Origin: Bugulina stolonifera
Lineage: Eukaryota > Bryozoa > Gymnolaemata > Cheilostomatida > Bugulidae
Reading direction: 5' to 3'
Assembly (NCBI GenBank): GCA_935421135.1
Contig: OW285191.1
Span: forward strand, 13,519,700 to 13,583,699
DNA: 64,000 nucleotides
A model generated the notes under the pieces. The model had not been told where the DNA came from. It ran no database searches and was given only the letters and a program-made list of their open reading frames with translations. Below are positions 32,558 to 46,900 of this stretch, piece after piece. Each line of letters starts with the position of its first letter. Position 1 is the first letter of the stretch. Made by a program: the position numbers and the translations under genes.

Positions 32558-35500
32558 CTACACACATGCACACTGTGTCGGATAGTAGAAATACTCCTGT
32601 TGCACCACATCACTGCTCGTATAGAAGAGAATGTTGAATACTTCATACTGATAACCAACACAGCTGGCAGGCGGCAGCGTGTCTATGATACTGAGACTGC
32701 GTAGCTTCACATTGGTTAACCAGAACTGGTCATGTGGTCTCTGCTGCCGGAGTGGTACGTAGGCATCATATTCGGGCTGCAAATTTGGGAATGTCTTTGC
32801 ACTGCTACATCCACCAGCACAGTGGTAGAATGGAAGAGTATCTGCAGTGTTCAGGAGCCCCTTATGACCTGCTTCGTGTACCAACCACTTCTGTAGCGCA
32901 TCAGTACTGAAATAGAGAGAGTGCTGGTATTAGATAAAACATATTATACTCTATTCCATAATGAAATGGAGGTATTGTATTGTGTACAATGTACAATGTA
33001 TATAGCCCTAAATCCTGAAGACCTATACAATCATCCAAGCACTGTGTTGGTAGGAAACAAATAATATAGAACTTTGTGTTGTTGATCTCAGATATTTTAG
33101 GACATCTAAAAATGAATTTACTGAAAAGCCTGTGTTCCACACTTACTGCAGAGTATTGCGAACAAGGGCACATGACTGTCCATCAGCCGACGTAGAGCGA
33201 CGCTGTCTATGTCGCACCTTTTCACTCTTTGACTTGATCTTCAGCTGCTTTATGAGTTCAGAGGAAGAGAGTTTGTCCCGTAGGAGGGTAGTATACGAGG
33301 TCGTAGTGTCAGGACTCATATCCTTGTGCTTTAACATCTCGTGGAATCTGAAGTATTAATATTAGAAAACCCGCATAACCTTCAGAGGTGAGCAATAGTG
33401 ACTTTATCTGCCTCCTTTACAGGTAAATCACCTACAAATTCTTGCTGTCTCTCTATTGGATCAATAGTGACTTTATCTGCCTCCTTTACAGGTAAATCAC
33501 CTACAAATTCTTGCTGTCTCTCTATTGGATCAATAGACTATGGAGTATACCATTTGAAATATTTAAAGTGTGCAAATTCAACTTTAGAAAAATCAACTCA
33601 CTAGTCAGATATCTACCTTGTACAACGTTTTCTTTTCAAGCTACAAGCTACTAGTATTGTACATAAGCTTCTGTTGAAGTTGTGCGGTTTCTAAAACTTT
33701 TTCTAAGCTTGACTTATTCTAAGCATCTAATTTTTACCGGAATCTATAAGCTTGGCAGTCATCTAGATTAGATAATTTGTATGCAGCTCATATTTTTTGA
33801 TCTTTTGTATAGAATGGCGTATGATATAGAATGTGATATCCTGTATAGACCAGAGCAGAGAGACCTACCGGCTGATAAATGTCTCGTCAGCTTTAGAGTG
33901 GTTCCCAGGAACCAGGTCTGCTATGAGTTTAACATTCAGCGGTTTCTTATGGTGGCCAGAGAACATCCTTCCTTTCAGAATCTTCTTGGCGGTTACTTGT
34001 AAGTCAACTCCGCAGGACTTTATTACGCTTCTGAAATAAAACAGAAAATCAACATTATTTTTAAATAACATTTGGAAGAGAGTACAAGTATACTTGTATT
34101 ATAGACTCCTTGGTAAGCATGAGTAACAGCTATTAGTGGATTTAACTCTATAGGTATAATAAAAATATGTAGCAAATTTAGCATAGATATGCATGTGAGT
34201 GCTACTGTAGTTTATTTAGAGAGAGGTTTGGCGTTTTATTTTATGGCATTGCGTATAGCAATAAATTACAGTGACTTCATTCTCAATAACAATTGTGCTG
34301 GAACTGTGCCAGCAAAAGTTGGCAAGGAAAGCCACTTTGAAAAAAAGTTGGCATACTTTAATTTTTAATACAAAAATGTGATTTAGAATTCTGGGCCCTT
34401 CCCATTAGGTGCAAACGCATGTACCTAGCCATATTTGCCCTATTGCATTAAAATATGCATAGTTTAGCCCAATTGAATTATTCTGGTGCCATTGGTGAAG
34501 AAGTCATCCAAAGACCGAAGCTGCACCCAAGTGCAAGCCATATGACCCTCAACAACCTTTATTACAACTACTGCCGATTTGGAGTAGGCTACATTCAGCC
34601 AAAACACCACTATCTCACTGGTATTATATTTGTAACAATATACAAGCACATGTATTATACCCCTACACCACTAGATGCAAGCTATACCCATGTATAGTAC
34701 CACTAGATGCAAGCTATACCCATGTATAGTACCACTAGATGCAAGCTATACCCATGTATAGTACCACTAGATGCAAGCTATACCCATGTATAGTACCACT
34801 AGATGCAAGCTATACCCATGTATAGTACCACTAGATGCAAGCTATACCCATGTATAGTACCACTAGATGCAAGCTATACCCATGTATAGTACCACTAGAT
34901 GCAAGCTATACCCATGTATAGTACCACTAGATGCAAGCTATACCCATGTATAGTACCACTAGATGCAAGCTATACCCATGTATAGTACACATGTATAGTA
35001 CACATGTATAGTACACATGTACTAACATATACAATTTCAAAAATGTACAATGTAGATGTGTACTGACAATTATTGTAGCTCACACAAGGAGCATACTTAC
35101 TGCAATTATACTAGATGTATAATGTACACATAGAGTGATACGCAGACCTATGTAGCCTATAAGACTGTGATATACGTTGTATAAATACTTACCTTGAGAT
35201 TGGAAACATCTCATAGTCTGTGTTATGGAGGAAAGATGGAGAAGTTATATTCATTATTCCTTTACAGCCAGCATATACGAGGACACTACGCTGTTCAGCC
35301 ACGACTATGACATCTAACAACCTGTGAGCTCCTCCCAGAAACAGCTGCTTGGAGTGGAGCATCTCCTCCTTAATCTCTCCTGTACAATATAATCATAGCA
35401 ATAATAATATAGTATATTATAATTTAATATGGTATAATATACAGTAGTATAATATATAATATAATGTAATATAATATATTGTATAATATATAGTATAATC

Positions 35501-38500
35501 TATGTATAGTATAATATAATACAACATAATATAATATACATGTAATATAATAATATAATATAACATAATATAATATAATATAACATAATATAATATAATA
35601 TAATTTATTATAATATAATATGATATTTAAATGCATTATAAATGCGCATGTTTTCTATTCAAACTAACATTTCGGATACTTTGTATACTGTGTTTATTAT
35701 TTATGGGAAATTCTTGCATGCTTGTTTTGTGTATTCACTTCAATTTATATATACTTTCACCATGTTTTACATTTAGGAACTTTGTCATTTTTATAACATC
35801 ATCACCTTTTGCTGCAAGCCATAGATTTATCTCCCCCATGTAACTCTAAGCTATAAACATGTAAAATTCCACATGTAACTATTTAAGTTATGGTTACACA
35901 ACTCTCACAATTCAATAGCTCTGGACAAACACATTGAAAGCGGGTTTTAGTATTCAGCTAGACTTGTAGGCTAGTAATACTCACTGTAGCAGTAAGTACA
36001 TATTAATCATTGGATTTAGTAGTTCAATGACAGATCAATGCCCTATGACCTAGCCTGAGTGCAAGTCACCGTGCTGCGCAGGTAACTCAGAGATATCTGC
36101 AGGTAGTTTGATAAGCTGCAAACAACTCTGAGCTGTACCAGATTTTGGCAATATCAAGTCATTTATTTTCACATTGTTGGCAGAGGTATGACATCCTATG
36201 TTGTGTTGGTAGCTCATGCTTCAAGCTTATAACAACACATTGCTATATCAGTGCTTCTATTGGCAGCAGAAAGTGAGTGAAAGTATAACACTAAATGGAC
36301 ATTTTTATGCTATCATAATTACAATCAAAATAGTTGAGCATTACGTTGGCATGGTGTGTCCACCACATTGTACAAAGCTGGCAAAATAATGTCTCTCGCC
36401 CACTAAAGAGAATTAGCCAAATATATCAAACTACTGACCTCTTTTGATCTCTGTTGACCCCAATGCAGTGTTTAAAAAGTAGAAACTATTCTATAGATTT
36501 TTAAATGGCACTCTGCCACTGTTATCCCATTATTCAGAATAACAGAGTTGTCTTCTCTCCATTATATATTATATTTGGACAGATAGAGAAAACTGTGTCA
36601 CATACTCTATGAATAACTCTGTGGCACTCAATACACCTACTTTACAAACAGCGGTAATCTACAGTACATAGTGATAGGTGTACAAACAGTGGTCATCTAC
36701 ATGTACAGTACATAGTCGCAAAATGTAGACTCTTGGTAAAGATAAAAATATCCCTATGTAAAACTGTTCTAGTCTAGGCTAAATGTTTAGCTTGTAGTCT
36801 CATGCAATTATTCCCCATCCTCTACCACCTCCCCCCTCTGCCACCATTTCATGGATCTAAACACTAATACTAGTGAGATAAATACCCTGGAGCCTTAGTA
36901 GTTAGACTGTACAGTTCATTCTGTTGTCGTCTAGCTCCAATAATAATCAAACTCAACTGAATTAAATTCCAAAATGACTTATTTAACTGTTCATGTAGCC
37001 ACAGCATCCATTTCTAACTGTGGTTTTGCAGTAGGCCCAAGTGGAATAATATTTATATTGCTAGTGCTAAAGCATCAACTAGATGGTAACTGCATAGCGC
37101 TGACTAGCTTACACAAATGTATTTATGACTAAGGAAATACACTTTTCTACTTAATTTACGACAGTATACATTTCACCTTATCGAACATGTGGGCGAAGTC
37201 TGCATATACAGTGTACAGTGTAAATGTAAGCCTAATACATGTAACGAAAAATGCACACCTGAATGTGTGAACTAGTAGACATACATTGTACATGGACATT
37301 GTATATACATACCACTCCGTATATGCAGCGTTCATGGATTACAATAATAATATGCAGTAGAAATTTACACGTGCCTGTTATATATACATTGTAGCATGCC
37401 TGTATGCTCGACCTGCTAGCCATTGAAATATTATGAGTTACTCTCAGCTGCTACTCTACCAACTTCACATTGATTTTGAAAACCAGCGGCTGACCATTTT
37501 CGCTCAGGAGTGCTTTTTTGTAGCTTGGAGCCTCCTTAGCCAACCAGATAGCAGTTCTCTAATTTTATTGAGTTTTAAAATAGTTATGTTCTGAATTCAA
37601 GAGTGGTGTTGAAATTGATGGTTGCCATAGCGACCGATTTAAACAGCTTTAGGTATATACCACTCATGTCATTCAATTAGAAATAAGACACCAATTTATC
37701 ATACAAATCTTGCATAGGCCACTTTATTGGTGATTTGCCATCAAATTAATGTGAGCTAAGTACTAATATTTAGTATATAGTACATTTAACAGAGATGGTC
37801 TATTTTATGCAACTTGATGCTCCCATTTGTTGAACTTTTTAATTTGTATGTAAAATATGCTAATAATAAGTGGATTTTACTGATTAGAAAGTATAAAGGG
37901 TATACAACATCAATAGCCAATCCATCAGGATAAAGTGGACTATGAATATTGGCCTGACAAGTATGAAGTTCATAACAACTCCTCACACATCATTTGCTTA
38001 GCACACTATTATGGATATCATATATTTTAAAGGATTAACTTTGATATACGTAATCTGGTAATTGTTTGACATTTTAATTAGGCAACAGTTCAAGAATTTG
38101 TTTTTAAAGAAGCATAATCCAAAAATCAGCAAGATAGATATATTCTGCTATGCCTACTGAGAGATGAAACAAACAGGATCCTTAATTTATTACAACTTAT
38201 TATTATTTTGTTTACCAATTAGGTAAGAAAGGCAGCATTGGGTGGTGCTGACTTTCTTTGAACTTCATCTTTGGTCCAATTTTATGAAAATAGTGGTGTT
38301 AAAATCTATATTTAGAAATATCATTATATGAATCATGTTGTGTAACGGAAGGTCAATGTAACATGATATTGTATTGCATATAACCAGATGCATGCTGGGA
38401 ACCAAAAATACATCTATCATCAATTTTTGACGACCAACATTTTGGTTTTGGCAGCTCTGGTACGGATTCCGCAGAACGGGGGAAATAAGAACAAAAGTTA

Positions 38501-41068
38501 TGGGACCCATTCCATATTCATTTAATCACCTGAATTTATTACCCAAGTAGAAGTCAACAAGGCTAATTCTGTAGGTAATTTAGTTAAGTAATAAAGAAGT
38601 AAAATTTTGAATAACAAGTGTTCCTGCCAATAAATGACTGTTATATAGTAGCAAGTTCTAGCGATTGTTTTACTACTACCAGCATCTTTTGAAAGCCATT
38701 ATTTGGTTTTAGCCTTAGTATAGCCTCAGTTCTGGTTTGAACTATCATGAAACTAAAAATATATAACAGCAGGTTGTTAGATTTTCACATACCAACAGTA
38801 GGTTTATAGTGTTGGTTTAATGTGACAGAGCTGCCAATAGAGTCATTTTCTTTGGATGTTTTGTCCAAGTAAAACAACACATCATGGAAGATAAATGAAA
38901 TAGTGATCTTGTGCAAGAGTTTCTACTTCACACCTACGTGCACACCTGCAGCACACCTGCAGCACACCTGCAGCACACCTGCAATACACCTACTAGTATA
39001 CCTACAGTACACCTACAGTACACCTACAGTACACCTAAAGTACGCCTACAGTACGCCTACAGTACGCCTACAGTACGCCTACAGTACACCTACAGTACAC
39101 CTAAAGTACACTTACCAGTACACCTACAGTACACCAACAGCCCTACAATATAGTAACCTTACGTAACATTTTCTACTTCGTACAGTACATCAGTACTTCA
39201 TACAGTACAGTACTTCATACAGTACTAGTACACCTAACAGTACACCTACATCTACATACATGTAGTATTTGTATTGTCTGCGGCTGATGAGAGTAATTCC
39301 GTATGTCAAATTCAGATACCAAATAATCACATTTCTATTAGTGCTCATGGCCTGGAGACTTGCTTGTCTACCAAACGCCGAATCATCATGTTTAAGTTGT
39401 GTTCTTGTGAACAGACCCAATTCCAATTGCTGAGCTAGAAATAATATTATGATATATTGCTCCAGAAATAGTAAAATTGCTAAATTTTTTTGATGCAGTC
39501 TCAATACAGCGAGGGGTAGGTATACAATTTCAGCAGACACATTAGGATACAAAGTACATACCGGCAAGACTTATACTACACGTTATGCTAACCGACTAAA
39601 GCGTAGAACATAAATATGTTGATCTGTATTAGTATTTGGTATGTTGATGCCAAATAGCAGCATTGTAATATAAAAAATAATGCAGGTATTAATTGAGCTA
39701 CTTATATTTGTCAAATAAATTTAGATACATGATAGCTGTATTTATATTAATAGCTTAATAAGTACATGTATGTATAGACAATTACAACATACTATCCAAA
39801 TTACTTAATTATTATTATTGTTACTAAAATAGAAATAAAATACTCAATTGGCACACACTTCTGTGCACACCAACAGTACAACATTGTGAAAACGTTGTAA
39901 TTGCATTATTTATCCCGTGCCTAACATCATGGTAACGTTGTAGGGTGAGCACATGCGAATATTGTTAAATGATGAAAAACCAATACAGTTTGCTTCTAAT
40001 GTATCAAAAAAGCCTTGGGCACAGTATTATCTTATTGTAAGACCTATGTAGACCCACATTGTATATGACACACATTTTTACTGTCACTTGGAAAAATCTG
40101 ATTCAAACTGAACCCAAGTGTTCACACATTGGGCTCTATTTGTTGAAATGTTGTCCTAGTGTTATGAGTTGTTCATGAGTTTAACACAGTTGCATGTATC
40201 ACAAAACTAGAGTATTAGTGTCTTTGCACATGTACAATGTATCTTAGTAGTTGTATACCGAATTGGCTGTATGACATGATTGTGAAGCTTGGTAAAGTTG
40301 AATGAATTATTACATGTGTATTTGTTTGAGAAGATATTCATACAACCATCCAAGAAGATTACTGTCCAAGATGGAAGTACATAACTTGTACAATCAACAA
40401 AATCTATATGCTAACATTCACCATTCTATCTTATTCAAGGTTACTGGATAACGATTACAAATGGGTTGTGTGTGGGGGAGTGGCAAGCCAAATGATAGAC
40501 AAGATTTGAAATAAAATACAGACTTACCTGTCCAACATTTGAAGTGCTCGTTGCAACCCTTGAAATTAGGTAGAAGCTGGAAACTATGAATGTTCAAGTG
40601 ATGACTTGTGTCTTTTAATTCCTGGGAAACTTTCAAATGTGCCTTAGCCACACGTCTTTCCATATCTCCAACATGACCTTGTCCAAGTGCTGGGGAGAAG
40701 TATAAAACAAATATTGTCTACTGCACTTATAGTTTGCCATAATTACCATGGCATTTATATTAGTCCTCATAAAAAGTAATTAATAATTGCAATATGCAAC
40801 CAAACTGAGGTGTCAACAGTCAGTCTAATGCAAATATTGTATAGATTAAAATATCACTTATTATAATGACTTCACCATCACCCTTGAATGATAAAGCTGC
40901 AGAACATTAATTGCAATTAGATTAAATTAGTAATTATTAAAATTAATATAATTGTGATATGAATGTAAAGTAATCATATTAGGAGGATAATATATTCCAT
41001 TTTATAAGCGTACCTGAATAACACAAAGTTATTGTAAAAAGAAAGCACCGAATGTAAAGTTGACTCAT
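32558..41068 (-). CDS. TGF-beta-superfamily ligand (secreted prepropeptide), six exons, about 371 residues
   Basis: Exons: 41068-41014, 40689-40528, 35379-35193, 34030-33869, 33347-33147, 32906-32558; all junctions in frame. Exon 1 encodes a signal peptide, MSQLYIRCFLFTITLCYS. Exons 2-5 encode a propeptide. Exon 5 has the furin site RHRQRR, after which the mature ligand begins STSADGQSC. The mature part (about 130 residues) has WLVHEAGHKG, CAGGC (the C-x-G-x-C of the cystine knot), PPASCVGYQYEVFNILFY and a final CAC-V. Only six mature cysteines are present: the usual CC pair is a single C, so the interchain bond cysteine is missing. It should be secreted and signal through type I/II serine-threonine kinase receptors. 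The subfamily cannot be named. Confidence 0.83.
33396..33537. repeat. Perfect 71-bp tandem duplication
   Basis: CAATAGTGACTTTATCTGCC through CTCTCTATTGGAT occurs twice in a row without visible differences, in an intron of the TGF-beta-like gene; a recent duplication. Confidence 0.93.
34662..35015. repeat. 32-bp minisatellite, about ten copies
   Basis: ACCACTAGATGCAAGCTATA+CCCATGTATAGT repeats with almost no variation, then decays into a CACATGTATAGTA run. Intron 3 of the TGF-beta-like gene. Confidence 0.96.
35400..35625. repeat. AT-rich degenerate TAATA microsatellite
   Basis: Irregular TATAATATAAT/ACATAATA units next to the exon starting at 35379; related in composition to the pentamer arrays at 26063 and 57560. 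Confidence 0.85.
35630..40527. other. Large intron of the TGF-beta-like gene
   Basis: About 4.9 kb with no supported exon on either strand. It contains the short-unit array at 38938-39245; otherwise unremarkable AT-rich DNA. Confidence 0.55.
38938..39245. repeat. 10-11-bp CACCTGCAG / CACCTACAGTA array
   Basis: Short units GCACACCTGCA then ACACCTACAGT and GTACGCCTACA vary along about 200 bp, followed by CAGTACTTCATA repeats. Confidence 0.9.
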
Positions 41069-43908
41069 AATGAGAGGTTTATAGTTGATCAGAAGTACTG
41101 AGACCTGCTAGGTGTGTAGCTAACTTTCAATTGCTATCTGTCATGGTATGCACAAGTGTTTTATATGGGCCCATGGTGCTACAGTATGTTGTAACAACTT
41201 TCCTTACATTGGCCAACGATTCAGCTATAACGCGTAACTGGTAAAGCGGCTTTGTGAAATAGATAGTTTAAATATCTGAGCACGATGATAAATTAGAAAC
41301 ATCTCGTTTGGTAGTCAATCAGATCCAGATTTGACTAAAAATGGTGCCTGGCCTGAGACAGTGATAACTAGACAACATAGCCACCAGCTTGCAGCGGTAG
41401 AAGATATTTCGAGACGGGAGAAAATATTTTCCCAAAAAAGACGTGTGGTCATTTATCATATAAAACCGTTCCAGCACTATTGTTTAAATCGTACCATACA
41501 GACATTGATAGGTGTAACTGTAGGTTAATTAATATTTAGCTAACGTTAGATAGATATTTTAGTTTTATGGGTGTAACACAACTGCATGATCAAGAGAAGA
41601 CAATCGATTCTTGGACAAGGCGAGACATAAAGTGTTGATCTGTTAATCAACCTCCTGAGGTGGTACAGTTTATACCTTTGAGATTCCCCTCTAAAAATAT
41701 ATGCATGCTGTCATCTGAGACAAGAAAGGTCTCTTAAGCCGATCGGCCAATAATACAGAATATTATACAGCCCATATGATTCATAACCCTAGCAGCAATA
41801 TATAGGTAATCATATTTTCCATCTAGTAATAGTATATGATAGTACAGTATATGCTGTTTCTGTTGCACTGCAAATACTGGCAAATCAATTCAAATCTTAC
41901 AAACTTCCTACACTGTATACCCAGACAGCATGTGTACTGCTTGTAGACGCTGTTGACGATTTTTGCTTCAGTAAAATATGATTGATTATTAAACAACCAT
42001 TTCCATCTAGCCCACGCGTGGGTGTGGCGTATCTGAAATGGCCCTAAATTATCTAAATCAAGTAGAGAAGTCACTGGGTGATTTCATGGAATACACCCAA
42101 CAGAAAATAATTAGCAATATCGACAGACACAGGGTTCGCCAGTACTGAGATTTGCTGTCAAAAACATGTAATTTACTTATTCATATTATTTGTTATTATT
42201 CAATATAACATGATGATGCAGTTGGTAAGTAACTACATGTACATACTACTACATGTACATGTACATACTACTACATGTACATGTACATACTACTACATGT
42301 ACATGTACATACTACTACATGTACATGTACATACTACTACATGTACATGTACATATTACTACATGTACTAGTGATTGTGTATTTTCTTCGAAATCGTAAA
42401 ATAATTCACATGCGAGTCTACATGTAATATTAACTTATTTCACTGTATAGAATATATGGTTTTCAAAAATAAATATCAACAGACCACTCACTTCAACTTT
42501 AGCTGAAATTTCCAAATTCAAATGATGGGGAGTCACATAGGCGTACAGGTACATTGCATATGGTTTCAGATGGAACCATTAAATCATTAATTTCAGTACA
42601 CTATGAAAATTTACAATAATACAACAGATACTCTATAGTCTATACTCAAGATGTTTAATGTCTAAAATGCTATTAAAACACAAAGAAATCAGTACCTTAA
42701 CTCAAGCAATAAAACTTAATTGACTTTGTTATTCTGTAATATTATTTAATATTTCTAACACATAGTAATAATTGGTCAATGGCTTTTACAAGTATAATAC
42801 TTTATTTACATAGTAATAAGTGAAACATACAACTGATGGTGTAATCTTTGCTTTAGCCTTAGCAAATTGCTGCCAAGTGACATATTTTAGATATATTATG
42901 TCATCACTGAAAACAAATCTGCTGAAATATTATTGTTAAAGCATACAATGGTCATTTTGGTAAGGTATTTTCTCAGCCCAGGCTTAAAGTGCCATTATAT
43001 CCTAAAAGACCGCTAAGCCAAAGTGAACTGCCCTAGTTTCTCACCGACAACGTGGCATCTTAGTTGTGTGGTAGGTTGCAAGTATTATTGCCTGGATTCT
43101 GTCAAGTTACAGTTACTACACCAAACTATTCGATGCCTGTGATTGGTCGGATAAATAAGACAGGACATAACCTGAAGAAATTATTGTTTTTTTATCCATT
43201 TTGTCAAACTTTGAGTATTAAAAAGTAAAAATTATATATAGGAATTAATTGCTGGAAATACAAAATGAGAAAATGTTAACATAATAGTAATTCACCAAAT
43301 AACTACAGTGGAATGTCTCTATCAGATATCAGATGATTTACATAATCAAATAGTGAAAGCCTAATATTAAAATGTTTGATTATGCACAAGGTCTATCAAA
43401 TTATAGTCGAGGCAAACTCCCATCTTATATTATAATATATACATGTACATGTATACATGTCTAAAACCATCTATCAAACCATACTATACACCAAATGATA
43501 ATAATACAAAATACATACAAGATAATAAACAACAGATAAACACTAGATATAACTCAATTAAAAAAATCTTATATCTACAAAGGCACAAAGATGAAAATTA
43601 AATACATGTAATATGTTATAATGTAAAGTTTGTTGTAACAGAAAAATGGACGGAGAAAATAATAACATCAAAAACACTCTAAAAACTGGGAAATATTGCA
43701 TTATAAATAAAAATTGAAATACCTTATATACATGTATGATGATACATAAAATTATGTGTAAATACAAAAGTACATTGGAATTACGCTTAGAACAAATCAA
43801 ATGCTACAGTTTTCTTATCATCAGTTGACCTATAAACAGATATATTATATTATTGTCACCTAATTATTGACCTAGAAAGGATGAATGCCGCTACTTTAGC
43901 AAACACTG
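41069..43908. other. Intergenic region between the TGF-beta-like gene 5' end and the usherin-like gene 3' end
   Basis: 2.8 kb, probably with the TGF-beta-like promoter near 41100-41300 and the usherin 3' UTR next to 43900. No ORF of note. One minisatellite at 42230-42370. Confidence 0.5.
42232..42370. repeat. ACATGTAC-rich minisatellite, unit about 22 bp
   Basis: ACATACTACTACATGTACATGT repeats about six times; self-complementary ACATGTACATGT cores. Confidence 0.92.
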
Positions 43909-43998
43909 CTAGAGATGAGTATCTGTAAAAGTACTCGGCTCTGGAGGAAACTCAAACTCCACAACACTGCTTGAAGTGGAGAAGTCACTCTCTTCGTA
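43909..43998 (-). other. Last usherin-like exon with C-terminal PDZ ligand DTHL
   Basis: Starts YEESDFSTSSSVVEFEF after a TTTTAG acceptor and ends DTHL then TAG. Vertebrate usherin is known to end in a class I PDZ ligand bound by whirlin and harmonin; I recall it as the same tetrapeptide. Confidence 0.82.
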
Positions 43999-46900
43999 CT
44001 AAAAGTAGATAATATAATAATAATAGTAGGTGTTGGTGACCAAGTGGTCTAGCGCTAGTCACGCTGGTCTTGCAGTAATGACGCAAGTTAACTGCAAGGA
44101 TGTGGGTTAGAGTCCAGCCAATGACCTGGAGGTTTTCGTCCCGAAGAAGGTTTTCCTTCTGTGCCATATAGAAACTATAATAATATCCAGCTCTAGGAAC
44201 AGTGGTGACCCCTCGGATTAGCTCTACTATTGGGCAGCCACAATAAAGAATTGTGTTTGGCACCACGGATATTATTCTTATAAACAGGATGTATATCCTA
44301 ATATCAACTGCTGCACCAACTAGGCATTTCATAGGAACGATAATAAATTTTATAACGCAGAAATCTTCAAGTCTGTGTAGAGCATATTACATCACTAAAT
44401 TTTAGTGAGCATCAGTAAAGACATTATTACATGAAAACTTTAAAATGTTCAATTAGGTATTAAATTTGCATTTAAACTAATCATAGCCAATAATAAAATA
44501 TATGTTTTCATTACGCAGTGAGGCAGTTTTATAATGCAATAATACTATCAGCCATTAAATACAGTATCATATTTCATCACCATTCCAGTGATAGATGGAG
44601 AATAAATGCAAAATACAAAAATATGGCACAAAAAAACCAATTCAAGATTGATTGTAGCAAACCGTTAATGACATCAAATAGTCTTTCCATAGAATTAAAT
44701 TTTTCACAGCGCTGACTATAAAATGACTATTTTGAAAATATAACTATGTGATTGAACTAAATGAATAAGTTTTGTAGCAGGACATTCTTAGCGTTCCAAT
44801 CTATATTTAACAAATTTTTGGCAGCGATCTTTCTCTGCTGCCCTTATCTTCATTCTAAAAAAGTAAAACCGCTGCAGTTCTCTAACATGATTTGCTAAAG
44901 TCACTCGAACAATCGCCATTGTATTAATTAGAATGCGGAACTTGTTCTATTTAGAGGAATACAGACGTGCTTAGTGATGTCATGTTACAACACGCAGGTA
45001 AACACATACCTGCTACTCAATGGTATTCAAATATTATATCACCATGCACTTAACGTTTACGAAATCTAAATATTTTACTGCATTAAACAACATAACTATT
45101 GCATTTTATATGAAGGGAGTTTAACAGTGCCAATGCACTTATACAGCTACTCAATTGGATGAAACACATAGTAGTTATGAATAATAATAACACAAGACAC
45201 TAATTTTTGACATAATAAAATTAATGCCTGCTTACATTTCAGTATTCGTCTGGTACTACATGTAGATAAGTACCAAAATACAACGCAATACCATAAAAAT
45301 ATATTCTTCATTATTATTCATCGTTTGAACCATTACCGACATTTTTCATCATAAACAGAACTGGTAGTTACAAAAGCCTAAGGCTATATGTACACCCAAT
45401 GTGTAACGGTTTGTGAGGCTAAGGCTATATGTACACCCAATGTGTAACGGTTTGTGAAGCTAAGGCTATATGTACACCCAATGCGTAACGGTTTGTGAAG
45501 CTAAGGCTATATGTACACCCAATGTGTAACAGTTTGTGAGGCTAAGGCTATATATACACCCAATGTGTAGCGGTCTGTGAAGCTGCTGGTAGTGACCGAG
45601 GGGAGGTCGATCAGAATTGTGAGGACCAGTATTAATACATCTTAAAAGTTGTAAAAGTTGTAAATGCATCCGCCATACTCTTTAGCAGGCTCGGTATATG
45701 TAGGTTGCGACAGTTGTGCGGCCATAATGTTTTGACATGTAAAAACTTGGAATCCAAAGAACGCCCCAATTACTAGAACTTCCTCGAAAGAATGGAGAGG
45801 CACGCCGTATGCATCATTAGTTGGCGATTATACTCCAATTTGGTAAGAAATAAAAATAATTTATAATTTTTTATAAGAAAACTTAGATGGTTGACTGGCT
45901 AAGGAAAACAAGGATGTACTAGAGTAGCGACTGCAATGATTATAGGAGTTATCTTACCATTCCACTTCCCTGCAGTACGGAGTCCCACACATCCTCATCC
46001 TCAGAATTAGTTACATTGAGTTTGGATCTTATGCTACGGGCAGCCTGTGGTCTGGGAGTAGACTGACCCAGAACAGATCCTTCAGCCAATGAGCCATGAG
46101 CTAAAGGAGAAGGTAGGGCGCTGCTCGTGGTTGGCCATATCATTGCCCCCTGGTGGATGCTATTCAGGGTCTGGCTGGAGTTTGTGTAGTTAGTGTAGGG
46201 AACAGAGGCTACTGGCTCTAACCTAGTGTATCGGAGACCTTGAGGTGTCTACAATATAACACGTCAGTTTAATTAGCAAGAAACAGAAAGTAGTCAGATG
46301 TGATAATTGAAAAAAAAAATTATTCTTGTCTCAAGGATATTACAGTCTGTATTCACCGACAGCACTCTCAGTATTTACAGGGGGTGTACATGCTGACAGT
46401 ACTGTGACAGCTTCAGTATTTATGATAACAGTGTGCCAGTTATTAGCATAAAATTTTCAAAATAGCGAATGCTTTGTGTATGCGAATAGAAAAGGTCACT
46501 AAGATTTTACTGTGGGAGTAAGCTGAGAGTCCTCTAAATCCGATTGGATGGTTTGATTTAGACTCCGCCCACCGCTAGTGGCAGCAGTAGGGACAGTAGT
46601 AGCGGATGCACTGGCAGCTGTTGCATCACTGTGAGAGTTGTGCAGACCATTTGGAGATGTGAGGATATCATGGAATGGCTTCATAGGGGTCAAGGTCCCT
46701 TGTCTGGGCCTCCTTGGCAAAGGAGTCTTCTCTCTTTCATACGGAGCTTTCTTGCCCCTCGCACAGTATCTCACCACCAACTGAAATGTATACATGTATA
46801 CACATATTAGAGATAAAGTTATCAGCATAAATACAACATTGAAAAACAGTAATAACAGGTGTTACAGTTTGGTCTATACACAGTATCCACAGTCTATAGT

